Below, in pieces: positions 44,926 to 54,066 of a stretch of DNA of 64,000 nucleotides (positions are counted from its first letter, which is position 1; each line of letters begins with the position of its first letter). The stretch covers positions 248,001-312,000 of the forward strand of contig NZ_JAANZA010000003.1 of assembly GCF_012274275.1 (NCBI RefSeq). The letters are read 5' to 3'. The position numbers and the translations under genes are program-made. The stretch comes from Cryobacterium sp. BB307 (GTDB lineage: Bacteria > Actinomycetota > Actinomycetes > Actinomycetales > Microbacteriaceae). The notes beneath the pieces were generated by a model. It was not told the origin of the DNA and did no database searches. It was given only the letters and a program-made list of their open reading frames with translations.

Positions 44926-46064
44926 CAGTTCTTCTCTCTCTTATAGAACGGCAGTGCGGTGACGGTCGCGGGAATCCTGGTTCCGCGCACGTCGATGGTC
45001 AGTTCGGTTCCGATTTCGGTGAGTGCTGGGTCGACCATTGCCATGGCGATCGGATGCCCGAGCGTCGGCGACAGGGCGCCGCTCGTGATCACGCCCACGT
45101 CGGTGTCGCCGTCGAACACGGCGTAGCCCGCTCGACCCGCGCGGCGGCCCTCGGTGACGAGCCCGACGAGCACACGGGCGCCATCCGGAAGTCCCGCCTC
45201 GATCGCCCCCCGGCCAACGAAGTCGCCCTCTTTGGTGAGTGCCACGACACGCCCGAGGCCGGCCTGCGCGGGCCGGATGTCGCGGCCGAGCTCGTGCCCG
45301 TAGAGCGGCATGCCGGCTTCCAACCGAAGGGTGTCACGGCTGGCGAGTCCGGCGGGGGTGAGCCCGAGCGGCTCGCCCGCGACCAGCAGTGCTTGCCAGA
45401 GCCCTACGGCATCCGCCTCGTCGACGTAGAGCTCGAAGCCGTCCTCGCCGGTGTAGCCGGTGCGGGCGATGAGCACCGAACCGTCACCGAACCATCCGGC
45501 GGTGGACCAGTAGTTCTTGACGTCGCGCAGGGCGGGCTGCCCTTCCATGATGCGCAAGCCCTCTGTGGTCTCGAGCACCTCGAGCGCCCGCGGCCCCTGA
45601 ATGGCGAGGATCGCGACGTCATCGCTGATGTCACGGACGGTGAGGTTCTTGAAACCCGCAGCGCGTTCGCTGAACGCGGCGAACGCAGCGTCACGGTTGC
45701 CGGCGTTCACGACTACCGCGTACTCGTTGGCGGCGTTGTGGTAGACGATGAGGTCGTCGATGATGCCGCCGTTGGAATCGAGCAGCAGGCTGTATTTGGC
45801 CTGCATGAGCCCCGTCGTCGACAGCTTGCCTGCCAGCGCGTAGTCAAGGAAGGCCGCGGCGTCCTCGCCCGTGACGCTGATGTTGCCCATGTGCGACACA
45901 TCGAAGATGCCCGCGGCGTTGCGGACGGCGTGATGCTCGGTGAGATCTGAGCCGTAGCTGACCGGCATCTGCCAGCCGCCGAAATCGGTGAAGCTGGCGC
46001 CGGCAGCGACGTGCAGCTCGTGGAGCGGTGACTGCTTGCTGTCTACGGACGGGGTATCGGACAC
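44925..46064 (-). CDS. gcvT: Glycine cleavage system T protein (aminomethyltransferase)
   Basis: 379 residues, folate-binding GCV_T fold with the GCVT_C barrel. Features: [41 protein letters not shown]. It releases ammonia and forms methylene-tetrahydrofolate. Start chosen as GTG 46064, five bases after AGGAG; an in-frame GTG at 46079 would put the ribosome site inside the gene. The ~420-bp upstream region is the riboswitch and divergent promoters. Confidence 0.95.
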   Translation of the reverse strand: MSDTPSVDSKQSPLHELHVAAGASFTDFGGWQMPVSYGSDLTEHHAVRNAAGIFDVSHMGNISVTGEDAAAFLDYALAGKLSTTGLMQAKYSLLLDSNGGIIDDLIVYHNAANEYAVVVNAGNRDAAFAAFSERAAGFKNLTVRDISDDVAILAIQGPRALEVLETTEGLRIMEGQPALRDVKNYWSTAGWFGDGSVLIARTGYTGEDGFELYVDEADAVGLWQALLVAGEPLGLTPAGLASRDTLRLEAGMPLYGHELGRDIRPAQAGLGRVVALTKEGDFVGRGAIEAGLPDGARVLVGLVTEGRRAGRAGYAVFDGDTDVGVITSGALSPTLGHPIAMAMVDPALTEIGTELTIDVRGTRIPATVTALPFYKREKN

Positions 46065-46110
46065 GAGTTCTCCTGGCACTTATTCGGCGACGAGCCTGTG
46101 CGGCTACAAG

Positions 46111-46293
46111 AACTCCCCCTCTGTCATGGGCCTGAGAGTTTCACCGGCTGTAGCCAGTTTTCACCGTGGGCGGGATGCGCATAGCGAATCCACTTTCCAG
46201 AGTGGCCGTGCCGATGCGGTACATGAGACCTGAGAGATTGGCGGGGAGGCTTGCTCCTTCGGTGTTCGTCGCCTGCGACGAACTCTCCCGCAT
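46111..46293 (-). ncRNA. Tandem glycine riboswitch upstream of gcvT
   Basis: Two aptamers can be read on the minus strand. The first starts GGGAGAGTT and holds AATCTCTCAGG then CATGTACCG. The second starts CACTCTGGAAAG and holds GGTGAAACTCTCAGG then CCATGACAGAGGGGGAG. These are glycine riboswitch hallmarks, and the cooperative tandem layout fits control of gcv genes. A -10-like TAGGCT (46333-46328) lies about 35 nt before it. The rest of the 422-bp gap (46065-46486) holds the gcvT ribosome site and the etfB promoter region with TACACT (46389-46394); no gene is seen there. Confidence 0.92.
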
Positions 46294-46486
46294 CGATTGC
46301 TGGCCCGATATTCGATTGTCTTCGCACAGCCTAGCAACTGAACGCGGGCATCCCACGCACTCAGCGCGACGAGCACACCAGTCATCGGTACACTGGCGCT
46401 CGGCGCACGTTCGGTCGCGACCCGGCCAGCGTTGTGCCCGCGCATCGGCGACAAGGCCACCGGCGACAATGCAAAGGAGCAAGCGA

Positions 46487-47257
46487 GTGAGGATAATCGC
46501 GCTGATCAAGCAGGTTCCGGATACGGGCGGTGAGCGACGTCTCGACCTGACGACCGGCCTCCTGGACCGGGATGCAAGCGACAAGATCATCGACGAGATC
46601 AACGAGCGCGCGCTCGAGGTCGCACTCGCCTACAAGGACGCGAACAAAGGCACCGAGGTCGTCGTCATGACGATGGGCCCGGAGGATGCCACCGGCACCA
46701 TCCGCAAGGCCCTCTCAATGGGCGCCGATTCTGGCATCCACATCGCGGATGCGTCGCTGGTCGGCTCGGATTCGGCGTGGAGCGCGGAGGTTCTGGCCGC
46801 AGCGCTGCAGCGCGAGCAGTTCGACCTTGTGGTCGCCGGCAACGAGTCGACCGACGGGCGCGGCGGGGTCGTGCCGATCATGATCGCCGAGCGCCTCGGG
46901 CTGCCGGCTATCGGCTCCCTGGATTCGGTCGAGTTGTCGGACGGGTCGGTGCGCGGTGAGCGTGCGACCGAGTCCGGTTCGATGACGGTCAGCTCCGCGC
47001 TTCCCGCGGTGATCTCGGTGACCGAGCGGGCGGCCGAGCCGCGCTTCCCCAACTTCAAGGGCATCATGACCGCCAAGAAGAAGCCGATCGGAGTGCTGTC
47101 GCTGTCCGAATTGGGCCTTTCTGAGGCATCCGGTGGCCGCTCGGTGGTCCTGTCCACCCAGGAGCGACCGGCACGTACCGCCGGCAAAAAGATCGTCGAT
47201 GACGGAAGCGCCGCCGCACAGCTGGCCGACTTCCTCGCCGCAGAGCGACTGATCTAG
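46487..47257 (+). CDS. etfB: Electron transfer flavoprotein subunit beta
   Basis: 256 residues from GTG 46487 ([20 protein letters not shown]), with AAAGGAG seven bases upstream; the much longer open frame upstream crosses the riboswitch region and was rejected. EtfB signature includes [13 protein letters not shown] and [14 protein letters not shown]. With EtfA it forms the FAD/AMP heterodimer that collects electrons from acyl-CoA and other dehydrogenases. Operon with etfA 14 bp downstream. Confidence 0.95.
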   Translation: MRIIALIKQVPDTGGERRLDLTTGLLDRDASDKIIDEINERALEVALAYKDANKGTEVVVMTMGPEDATGTIRKALSMGADSGIHIADASLVGSDSAWSAEVLAAALQREQFDLVVAGNESTDGRGGVVPIMIAERLGLPAIGSLDSVELSDGSVRGERATESGSMTVSSALPAVISVTERAAEPRFPNFKGIMTAKKKPIGVLSLSELGLSEASGGRSVVLSTQERPARTAGKKIVDDGSAAAQLADFLAAERLI

Positions 47258-47271
47258 AGAGGGACCGAACA

Positions 47272-48243
47272 ATGTCGAACGTACTTGTACTCGCCGAGGT
47301 CACCCCGACGGGCGAGCTCAGCGCCACTGTTCCCTCCCTGCTCGCCGCTGCCGCGAAGCTCGGCACCCCGGTCGCAGTCGTCGCCACCGCGCCCGGTGTC
47401 GGCAGCGCGCTGACCGAGCAGCTCGGCTCGCTGGGAGCGCAGAAGGTCTACCTGGCAGAGACGGATGCCGCCGGGTCCGTGCTCTCCGGCGTCGCCGCCG
47501 ACGCCCTAACCTCCGCGGTCGAGGCGCTGCAGCCATCCGCTGTGCTGCTGGCCGGCTCGATCGACGGTCGGGAGGCGGCTGCCCGGCTGGCCGTTCGCAC
47601 CAACGGCGGACTGGTGCACGACGCGGTCGACGTGCGCGCCGACGGCGACAAGGTGGTTGCCACCCACTCGGTGTTCGGCGGGGCGTACACCGTCGAATCC
47701 ACCGTCGAGGGCGGGCTCGCGATCGTCACGGTGCGGCACGGCGCGGTCGAAGGGACGGCGGATGCCGCCACCCCGGAGGTCGTGAACGCCGACGTGAGCG
47801 TCGACGCGAGCAAGTACGCCGCCATCGACTCGTTCAACAACGTCAAGGCCGAGACCACGCGGCCGGAACTGCTCGGCGCCTCCAAGGTGGTCTCCGGCGG
47901 TCGCGGGCTCGGCTCGAAGGAGGCCTTCGACCTGGTGGAGAAGCTGGCCGACTCGCTCGGCGCCGCCGTCGGCGCATCCCGCGCGGCAGTCGACGCGGGC
48001 TATGTGCCGCAGAGCTACCAGGTGGGCCAGACCGGCGTCTCGGTGTCGCCGCAGCTGTACATCGCGCTGGGCATCTCCGGCGCGATCCAGCACCGCGCAG
48101 GCATGCAGACCGCGAAGACCATCGTCGCGATCAACAAGGACGGGGACGCACCGATCTTCGAGATCGCCGACTTCGGGATCGTCGGCGACATCTTCACGAT
48201 CGTCCCGCAACTCGTCGAAGCCATCGAGGCGCGCGCCAAGTAG
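47272..48243 (+). CDS. etfA: Electron transfer flavoprotein subunit alpha
   Basis: 323 residues. C-terminal FAD-binding domain is intact: [66 protein letters not shown]. Shine-Dalgarno-like AGAGAGGG precedes the ATG. The cytochrome b gene begins 21 bp after its stop, suggesting cotranscription. No ETF-quinone oxidoreductase gene is visible in the window. Confidence 0.95.
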   Translation: MSNVLVLAEVTPTGELSATVPSLLAAAAKLGTPVAVVATAPGVGSALTEQLGSLGAQKVYLAETDAAGSVLSGVAADALTSAVEALQPSAVLLAGSIDGREAAARLAVRTNGGLVHDAVDVRADGDKVVATHSVFGGAYTVESTVEGGLAIVTVRHGAVEGTADAATPEVVNADVSVDASKYAAIDSFNNVKAETTRPELLGASKVVSGGRGLGSKEAFDLVEKLADSLGAAVGASRAAVDAGYVPQSYQVGQTGVSVSPQLYIALGISGAIQHRAGMQTAKTIVAINKDGDAPIFEIADFGIVGDIFTIVPQLVEAIEARAK

Positions 48244-48264
48244 GCGCGGAAAGGGTCTGACTGC

Positions 48265-49191
48265 ATGTCGCCGAAGGTCAAGGACGCTCTTCGCCAGTAC
48301 TGGCCGCTGGTCTGGCTGGCCCCGTTCGGCATCATCATGGTCGCAGCGGTCGTGCTGATCGCCATCACCATCCGCGAGACGCCGCTGGTGCAGGACTTCA
48401 TGACCACCTACCCCGGCCACACCGAGCTGCCGGAGTCGGCGCCGGTCGGGTTCCCTGCCTGGCTGGGCTGGGCCCACTTCCTGAACGCGCTCATGCTGCT
48501 GCTGATCATCCGTTCCGGATGGATGGTTCGCACCGTGCAGCGGCCGGATGCGTACTGGACTCGCAACCCGGCGATCCCATTCCGCACCAGGAACTCGCCG
48601 AAGAAGATCAGCCTTGACCTGTGGTTCCACCTCTCGATCGACGTGCTGTGGGTGATCAATGGCGTGGTGTTCTTCGTGCTGCTGTTCCTCACCGGCCAGT
48701 GGATGCGGATCGTGCCCACGAGCTGGGAGGTGTTTCCGAATGCGCTGTCGACGGCGATTCAGTACGCCTCACTGTCGTGGCCGACGGACAACGGCTGGGT
48801 GAACTACAACAGCCTGCAGGTGCTGGCCTATTTCGTGACGGTGTTCATCGCGACGCCGCTCGCGGTCATTACCGGGCTGCGGATGTCGCCGCTGTGGCCG
48901 CGTGACGCCGACCGGTTGAACAAGGCGTACCCGATCGAGTGGGCGCGAGCCATCCACTTCCCGGTGATGCTCTACTTCGTGCTGTTCATCATCGTGCACG
49001 TCGCGCTGGTGTTCGCGACCGGCATCCTGCGGAACCTGAACCACATGTACGCCATGCGCGACGACGAGTCGTGGTGGGGGCTGTGGATCTTCGCCGCGAG
49101 CGTCGTGGTGATGATCGGTGCGTGGCTCGCCGCGAGGCCCATCATCCTGCGGCCGATCGCGCAGCTCACCGGCAAGGTGACGAAGAACTAG
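48265..49191 (+). CDS. Cytochrome b/b6-like (b561 type) membrane protein
   Basis: 308 residues with four or five transmembrane helices. Candidate haem-ligand histidines lie in helices: [37 protein letters not shown] and [13 protein letters not shown]. The layout matches the di-haem cytochrome b subunit of hydrogenase/formate dehydrogenase-like or thiosulfate-reductase-like modules, which pass electrons to or from quinone. No partner catalytic subunit is adjacent; the etfBA genes directly upstream raise the possibility that it links ETF to the quinone pool, which is inference. Convergent with a lipoprotein gene. Confidence 0.85.
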   Translation: MSPKVKDALRQYWPLVWLAPFGIIMVAAVVLIAITIRETPLVQDFMTTYPGHTELPESAPVGFPAWLGWAHFLNALMLLLIIRSGWMVRTVQRPDAYWTRNPAIPFRTRNSPKKISLDLWFHLSIDVLWVINGVVFFVLLFLTGQWMRIVPTSWEVFPNALSTAIQYASLSWPTDNGWVNYNSLQVLAYFVTVFIATPLAVITGLRMSPLWPRDADRLNKAYPIEWARAIHFPVMLYFVLFIIVHVALVFATGILRNLNHMYAMRDDESWWGLWIFAASVVVMIGAWLAARPIILRPIAQLTGKVTKN

Positions 49192-49261
49192 CCGCTGGTC
49201 GGGGGTACGCCCCCATTCGGTGCTCGAGCTTGTCGAGACCCTCGCGCGCGGGTGTCTTGTG

Positions 49262-49329
49262 CTCGCGCGGGTGCATCTTCCTCACGCGGGTCGAATTCGA
49301 CCCGCGTGAGGAAGTTTGACCCGCGCGAG
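49262..49329. repeat. Palindromic intergenic element, family 1 copy C (36-bp perfect palindrome inside)
   Basis: Outer arms CTCGCGCGGGT (49262-49272) and ACCCGCGCGAG (49319-49329) are exact inverted repeats. Nested inside, 49278-49313 is a perfect 36-bp palindrome centred on GAATTC. Between convergent stops. Confidence 0.88.
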
Positions 49330-49344
49330 CGACCCCGCGGTGCG

Positions 49345-49659
49345 TCAGTTGGCTTCGGAGCGTTCCTTCTCTGCGCGCACCCGCCACTCGTCCAGGGTGC
49401 CGTCCTCGATGGCGGCTCGCGCGGCATCCACCTCGGCCGGGGTCACCAGACCCTCGGCCACTGCCGCAGTGATGTCCGCCGTCGACAGCAGCACCGCCGC
49501 GAGGACTACACCTTCGGCGGTGAGCGCATCCGGAGCTTTGACGACTGCCTCCGACTCCGGTTCAGCGGGCGCGGTCGTGCAGCCGGCAAGCAGACCGGCA
49601 ACGACGAAACCGGTCAGGACGGCGCTGAACAGTCCTGACCGGTTGCGCCGACGGGTCAC
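49345..49659 (-). CDS. Small lipoprotein coupled to the Asn/Gly/Lys-rich secreted protein
   Basis: 104 residues: signal peptide with lipobox LAGC (Cys27), then TTAPAEPESEAVVKAPDAL and a short helical region (ADITAAVAEGLVTPAEVDAA) ending RAEKERSEAN. Its ATG overlaps the upstream gene's stop by 4 nt, so the two are made together. Helical segment has a faint resemblance to the N-terminus of the larger secreted protein. No family was recognised. Confidence 0.78.
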   Translation of the reverse strand: MTRRRNRSGLFSAVLTGFVVAGLLAGCTTAPAEPESEAVVKAPDALTAEGVVLAAVLLSTADITAAVAEGLVTPAEVDAARAAIEDGTLDEWRVRAEKERSEAN

Positions 49660-50519
49660 TTGTTGGGGCCGCCCTTGCCGTTGTTGCCCTTGTTGCCGTT
49701 GTTGCCCTTGCCGTTATTGCCGTTGTTGCCCTTGGCGGGCTTGTCCGACTTGGCAGGCTTGCCGGGCTTGTCCGACTTGTCGTTGCCCTTGCCGTTGTTG
49801 CCGCGCGGCTCCACCGACGAGGTCTCCTGGATGGTGACGAGCGCCTCTTCGGTGGCTCCCTCGACGTCACCCTCGACGACGTCGTCCTCGATCACGATGC
49901 CGGTCTTCTTCTCGAGATGAGCCTTGGCGCGGTCGAGGCGCGCCTTGGCGACCGACTCGTGGTGCGCGAGCTTGGCCTGAGCCTTCGCCAGCTCCTCCTC
50001 AGTCATGTTCTCGGCGTCGGCAAGGAGTCGCGCCTCGTGTCGGGCCTGGAACGCGGCGATGTTGTTGACCTGCATCGCGTAACGGAACTCGTGGGCGCAC
50101 AGGTTCGCGCCACCCTCGGTTGCGTCACGGCACTCGGTGAATGCAGCGTGAGCTTCGTCGTGGCCGGTGCGCCACGCTTCCTTGATCTCGTCCCAGACGT
50201 TCTTCTGCTCTTCGAGCTCTTCATCGAGCACGCCGTCAACTTCGTCTTCGGGAAGCGTTCCCGGCTCATCGACTTCCCCCTCGGCGATGTCCTCGACCGC
50301 GACAGAGATGAGGCCGGCATCCAATGCCTGCTGGACTGCCGCGGCGATCGCGGCCGCGAACGACGGGTCCTCGATGGTGAGGCCGAGGTTCTCCAATGCT
50401 GCCTCGGCGATCCAGCTGGAGACCTCTTCAGGAGTCGCCGCCTGTGCTGTGGATGCGATGCCGAACGAGCTAGCGACGAGCGAGCCGATTGCGGCAAGGC
50501 CGATGAGTTTGCGCTTCAA
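49656..50519 (-). CDS. Secreted protein with Asn/Gly/Lys-rich C-terminus, function unknown
   Basis: 287 residues. TTG start with Shine-Dalgarno GGGGGGAAAAC; Sec signal MKRKLIGLAAIGSLVASS with cleavage after STAQA. The mature protein is acidic and helical (VEDIAEGEVDEPG, EEQKNVWDEIKEAW) with two Cys (ECRDATEG, NLCAHEF) that could form one disulfide. From residue about 240 comes a basic, low-complexity tail built from GNNGKG/NKG units. The DNA there is a set of short direct repeats. The next gene, a lipoprotein, is translationally coupled. The pair could be a cell-surface system, but no function is evident. Confidence 0.8.
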   Translation of the reverse strand: MKRKLIGLAAIGSLVASSFGIASTAQAATPEEVSSWIAEAALENLGLTIEDPSFAAAIAAAVQQALDAGLISVAVEDIAEGEVDEPGTLPEDEVDGVLDEELEEQKNVWDEIKEAWRTGHDEAHAAFTECRDATEGGANLCAHEFRYAMQVNNIAAFQARHEARLLADAENMTEEELAKAQAKLAHHESVAKARLDRAKAHLEKKTGIVIEDDVVEGDVEGATEEALVTIQETSSVEPRGNNGKGNDKSDKPGKPAKSDKPAKGNNGNNGKGNNGNKGNNGKGGPNK

Positions 50520-50629
50520 GTTTTCCCCCCAGAGTTGAACGCTTCAGGTGGACTGTAGCACCTGAGAATCGCCTGTGTACACCATGTTGGTCTACCCCCG
50601 GGTTGGGGCCCCGACCGCCGCATCCGCCC

Positions 50630-50697
50630 CTCGCGCTGGTGCACCTTCCACGCGCTGGTCGAATTCGACCCGCGCGCGGAGGTTCGACCCGCGCGCG
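50630..50697. repeat. Palindromic intergenic element, family 1 copy D (decayed arms)
   Basis: CTCGCGCTGGT (50630-50640) and ACCCGCGCGCG (50687-50697) are mutated versions of the family arms; inside is GGTCGAATTCGACC (50657-50670), an exact palindrome. Unlike the others it lies between two genes on the same strand, right after the MarR gene's stop. Confidence 0.7.
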
Positions 50698-50700
50698 CGG

Positions 50701-51198
50701 TCAGTGCTCGTATTCAGCCAGCCACTTGATGAGGAGCGTCTGCAGTTGCTCACGCTCTGCCGCACTGAGTGGTTCAATCAGCCTCTGCTCGTTGTCCACG
50801 TGTGCGGTGAAGGCGCGATCGATCAGCTCGCGCCCGGCATCCGTCAGCGCCACAACCCGCGCGCGCCCGTCGGCCTCACTGCGCCGCCGAGTGACCAGCC
50901 CGGCTTCGACGAGCCGGTCGATGCGCTTCGTCATCGCGCCGGTCGTCACCATGGTGTGGTCAGCGAGCTCCCCCGGCGCCAGCTCGAACGGCGGGCCCGA
51001 GCGCCGCAGCGTTGCCAGCACATCGAAATCGCCTTCGCCGAGCCCGAAATCCCGATACAACGCAACAAGCTCCTCGGTGAGGAAGTTGCCGAGCCGGTGC
51101 AACCGCCCGATGACGCCTTGCGGACTCACGTCCAGGTCGGGCCGCTCCACCGCCCAGGCCTGTTGAATCCGGGCGACGTGATCGGTCATTTCAGCCAT
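50701..51198 (-). CDS. MarR-family transcriptional regulator
   Basis: 165 residues from ATG 51198 (MAEMTDHVARIQ). Winged helix-turn-helix: FDVLATLRRSGPPFELAPGE, TMVTTGAMTKRIDRLVEAG and the wing RSEADGRARVVALTDAG. It is divergent from the EamA transporter with 39 bp between the starts; two tandem inverted repeats in that gap are its obvious operators, so it probably represses itself and the exporter until a ligand binds. Ligand unknown. Confidence 0.93.
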   Translation of the reverse strand: MAEMTDHVARIQQAWAVERPDLDVSPQGVIGRLHRLGNFLTEELVALYRDFGLGEGDFDVLATLRRSGPPFELAPGELADHTMVTTGAMTKRIDRLVEAGLVTRRRSEADGRARVVALTDAGRELIDRAFTAHVDNEQRLIEPLSAAEREQLQTLLIKWLAEYEH

Positions 51199-51211
51199 GA
51201 CTGGATTATAT

Positions 51212-51244
51212 CTTCCAAGGAAGTTATTATATCTTCCATGGAAG
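51212..51244. promoter_or_regulatory. Two MarR operators between marR and the EamA gene
   Basis: CTTCCAAGGAAG (51212-51223) and CTTCCATGGAAG (51233-51244) are dyads on a 21-bp period, i.e. two helical turns, each preceded by TTATAT. The EamA start codon is inside the second one. Confidence 0.75.
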
Positions 51245-52149
51245 GTAATGCGCGCTGGCTCCTCATCACCGCGATCGCTCCCATCGCGTGGGGCGCAAGC
51301 TACTGGGTGACGGCGGCGTTCCTCCCGCCCGACTACCCGCTGTGGGCCGCGGTCATCCGGGCGCTTCCCGGCGGGATCGTCGTCTGGCTGCTCTCGCGGA
51401 AGCTGCCGACCGGGTCCTGGTGGTGGAAGTCGGCGGTGCTCGGCATCCTCAACGTCGGCGCGTTCTTCGTGCTCGTCTACGTCGCGGCGCAACTGCTGCC
51501 GTCCAGTATCGCCACCACGCTGATGGCGACCTCCCCGGCCGTGATGATGTTCCTCGCCTGGCCGCTGCTCGCCGAACGCCCCAAGCTGCTGCCCCTCGTC
51601 GGCGCAATCCTCGGCTTCGTCGGCGTCTGCGCCACGCTGCTCACCGGCACCGAGCAGGTGAACCTTCTCGGCGCGGCGGCAGCACTGACCGCAATGCTGA
51701 TGTCGTCTGTCGGCTACATCCTCACCAAGAAGTGGGGAACGGATGTTGACGTGTACTCCCAGTCGTCGTGGCAGTTGATCGCGGGTGGGCTCTTCGTGAT
51801 TCCCTTCGCGTTCGCGCTCGAGGGCGCCCCGCCTGCCCTCGGCGGCACCGAGTTGCTCGCGTTCGGCTTCCTGTCATTCATTGCGACCGGGCTGGCTTAC
51901 GTGGCGTGGTTCACCGGACTGAAGCACCTCAGCGCCGGCGCGGTCGGACTGGTCGGACTGCTCAACCCGGTCGCGGGAGTCCTCCTGGGCGTCCTCGTCG
52001 CGTCGGAGTCGCTCAGCCTGCTGCAGGGTGCCGGGATCGCGATCGTGCTCGCCGGGATTCTCATCGGGCAGCCGATCGTCACCCGGGCGCTGCAGCGTCG
52101 GAGGACGGCGTCCCGCGAGCTCGAATTGACGACGTCGAACGCAGGTTAG
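51238..52149 (+). CDS. EamA/DMT-family transporter
   Basis: 303 residues, ten transmembrane helices in two EamA repeats (WLLITAIAPIAWGASYWVTA and LAFGFLSFIATGLAYVAW). Such proteins export amino acids, metabolites or drugs. Controlled most likely by the divergent MarR regulator. The ATG lies within the second operator, so repressor bound there would also block the initiating polymerase. Open frame upstream of 51238 is only chance extension. Confidence 0.9.
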   Translation: MEGNARWLLITAIAPIAWGASYWVTAAFLPPDYPLWAAVIRALPGGIVVWLLSRKLPTGSWWWKSAVLGILNVGAFFVLVYVAAQLLPSSIATTLMATSPAVMMFLAWPLLAERPKLLPLVGAILGFVGVCATLLTGTEQVNLLGAAAALTAMLMSSVGYILTKKWGTDVDVYSQSSWQLIAGGLFVIPFAFALEGAPPALGGTELLAFGFLSFIATGLAYVAWFTGLKHLSAGAVGLVGLLNPVAGVLLGVLVASESLSLLQGAGIAIVLAGILIGQPIVTRALQRRRTASRELELTTSNAG

Positions 52150-52167
52150 GCGACCGCCGACGACGAG

Positions 52168-52737
52168 TCAGCGGAGCGCCCGGACGACCGTTCTCCCGAG
52201 CGCAAACACGAGCCCGCCGGCCATCAGCCAGGGCCCGACGACCAGAACCGGATCCAGCCACACGTGCTTCACGTCCGCCCGCCCCCGCCCGAAGCGCGAC
52301 CGAAGCCCGTCGTGCGAGAGCTCGCTGACCACCCCCGACTGTGTGATCGGCTCATCCGGTCGGCGGGTTGCCAGCGACGCCACGTGACTCTCCACGGCAT
52401 CCACTCGGTCTCCGAGAATCAGCAGCAGCCAATGCGCGGCGCGACCCTCGCTGTAGCGCGCATAGGCCAGCCTCCGGATGCCTCCCGACAGGCCCTTGAG
52501 CGGGACGGTGGTGCCGAACACCGGAGTTAGGAAGCGGTGCTCGACCGAGCGCTCCCGCCTGCCCTTCTCCGGTTGCCGGTCGGGGAACTCCCAGTGCGCG
52601 CCGGTGGTCAGCGACTGCTCCCTCGGCACGGCCGGGCGGTCTTTCCGGTCGAGGTCGGCGCCCCATCCGGGGATGCGCGCACGCAGCTCCTCCTCCGACG
52701 CGATCTGCTGCGGTGCTTCTTTCGTGTACGGAATCAT
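52168..52737 (-). CDS. Conserved hypothetical protein, C-terminal membrane anchor
   Basis: 189 residues. A charged N-terminal half (RIPGWGADLDRKDRPAVPRE), a middle with GGIRRLAYARYSEGRAAHWLLLILGDRVDAVES, and one hydrophobic segment near the end (VLVVGPWLMAGGLVFALG). No enzyme motif was recognised. It starts 8 bp after the formaldehyde-dehydrogenase-like gene and should be cotranscribed. I recall the same pairing elsewhere, which would suggest a linked role, but I cannot confirm it here. Confidence 0.7.
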   Translation of the reverse strand: MIPYTKEAPQQIASEEELRARIPGWGADLDRKDRPAVPREQSLTTGAHWEFPDRQPEKGRRERSVEHRFLTPVFGTTVPLKGLSGGIRRLAYARYSEGRAAHWLLLILGDRVDAVESHVASLATRRPDEPITQSGVVSELSHDGLRSRFGRGRADVKHVWLDPVLVVGPWLMAGGLVFALGRTVVRALR

Positions 52738-52745
52738 GGGAGCTC

Positions 52746-53894
52746 CTAGGCGGCTTCCGGGACGATGACCGGCTTGATGCAGTCATCGAGTTTCGACGAG
52801 AAGATGTGGTAACCCTCCGAGATGTGCTCGAGCGGGATGCGATGGGTGACGAGGTCGCTCGGCTTCAGGTGCCCGTTCTGGACGTGCTCGAGCAGCCGCG
52901 GCCACTGACGTTTGACCGGGGTCTGGTTCATCCGGAGCGTCAACCCCTTGTTCATCGCGTCGCCGAACTTCACCGCGCTGAACATGGGTCCGTACGCGCC
53001 GACGACCGACACCGTCCCGCCCTTCCGCACGGAGTCGATGGCCCAGTTGAGAGCGACCGGAGAGCCGCCCTGCAGCTTGAGCTTGGCCGACGTGATGTGC
53101 TGCAGCAGGTTGCCGTCAGCCTCGGCGCCCACCGCGTCGATCGCGACGTCGGCCCCGAGGTAGTCGGTGATCTTCTTGAGGTGCACGACCACGTCGTCGT
53201 GCTCATTGAAGTTGTAGGTCTCGGCGAAGGCGAAGTCGCGCGCCTTCTGCAGCCGGTAGTCGAGGTGGTCGATGACGATCACCCGGCCGGCGCCCATGAA
53301 CCAGGCGCTGCGAGCCGCGAACAGCCCGACGGGACCGGCTCCGAAGACGACCACGGTGTCGCCCTGTTCGATGTCCCCGAGCTGGGCGCCGAAGTATCCG
53401 GTGGGCAGCGCGTCGGTCATCATCAGCGCGTCTTCGTCGCTCAGCCACTCCGGGATGACCATCGGCCCGACATCCGCGAACGGGACCCGGACGAACTGAG
53501 ACTGCCCGCCGTCATATCCGCCACAGGTGTGCGAGTAGCCGTAGATGCCCCCGACGGCGGTCGCGTTCGGGTTCACGTTGTGGCAGTTGGAGTACAGGCC
53601 GCGGGAGCAGAAGTAGCACGAGCCGCAGTAGACATTGAACGGCACCATCACCCGGTCGCCGACCTTGAGATTCTGCACCGAGCCGCCGACCTCCTCGACG
53701 ACGCCGATGAACTCGTGCCCGAACGTGGAGCCGACCCGCGTATCCGGCATCATGCCGTGGTACAGGTGAAGGTCAGAGCCGCAGATCGCCGCGAGGGCGA
53801 CCCTCACGATCGCGTCGTTCGGATGCTCGATCGCCGGTACCTCTTTGTCTTCGACTCGCACCTTGTACGGTCCGCGGTACACCATTGCGCGCAT
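52746..53894 (-). CDS. Zinc-dependent alcohol/formaldehyde dehydrogenase (glutathione-independent type)
   Basis: 382 residues, medium-chain dehydrogenase. Catalytic zinc: Cys in AAICGSDLH and His-Glu in GHEFIG. Structural zinc lobe NVYCGSCYFCSRGLYSNC is present. Rossmann motif GAGPVGLFAARSAW then VIDHLDYRLQ (Asp: NAD specific). The best family is the Pseudomonas glutathione-independent formaldehyde dehydrogenase group, also used on other alcohols and in threonine-like pathways. Shine-Dalgarno GGAGG precedes the start. First gene of a two-gene operon with the 189-residue protein. Confidence 0.9.
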   Translation of the reverse strand: MRAMVYRGPYKVRVEDKEVPAIEHPNDAIVRVALAAICGSDLHLYHGMMPDTRVGSTFGHEFIGVVEEVGGSVQNLKVGDRVMVPFNVYCGSCYFCSRGLYSNCHNVNPNATAVGGIYGYSHTCGGYDGGQSQFVRVPFADVGPMVIPEWLSDEDALMMTDALPTGYFGAQLGDIEQGDTVVVFGAGPVGLFAARSAWFMGAGRVIVIDHLDYRLQKARDFAFAETYNFNEHDDVVVHLKKITDYLGADVAIDAVGAEADGNLLQHITSAKLKLQGGSPVALNWAIDSVRKGGTVSVVGAYGPMFSAVKFGDAMNKGLTLRMNQTPVKRQWPRLLEHVQNGHLKPSDLVTHRIPLEHISEGYHIFSSKLDDCIKPVIVPEAA

Positions 53895-54066
53895 GAGAGC
53901 CTCCGGGTTGGCCGATCCCGGCCAGCGTCACACGGCGCCCACGCGCACGGTCGGAATCTCGTGAAGCTCCCCCGTACTTCTCAGCCTGCGCTCACGGCCG
54001 GTTGCCCACGGGATGACCGAGAATGCGCGGACCTGATGCCCAGCACTCACGCGAAGGGACAACACC

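Noticed and set aside
46166-46486. N-terminal extension of EtfB through the riboswitch region
   Set aside because: It crosses the antisense glycine riboswitch and lacks similarity; GTG 46487 has a good ribosome site and family N-terminus.
49240-49330. Short peptides read across the palindromic elements (for example VEFDPR repeats)
   Set aside because: They recur only because the DNA repeat recurs; no start site or codon pattern supports a gene.
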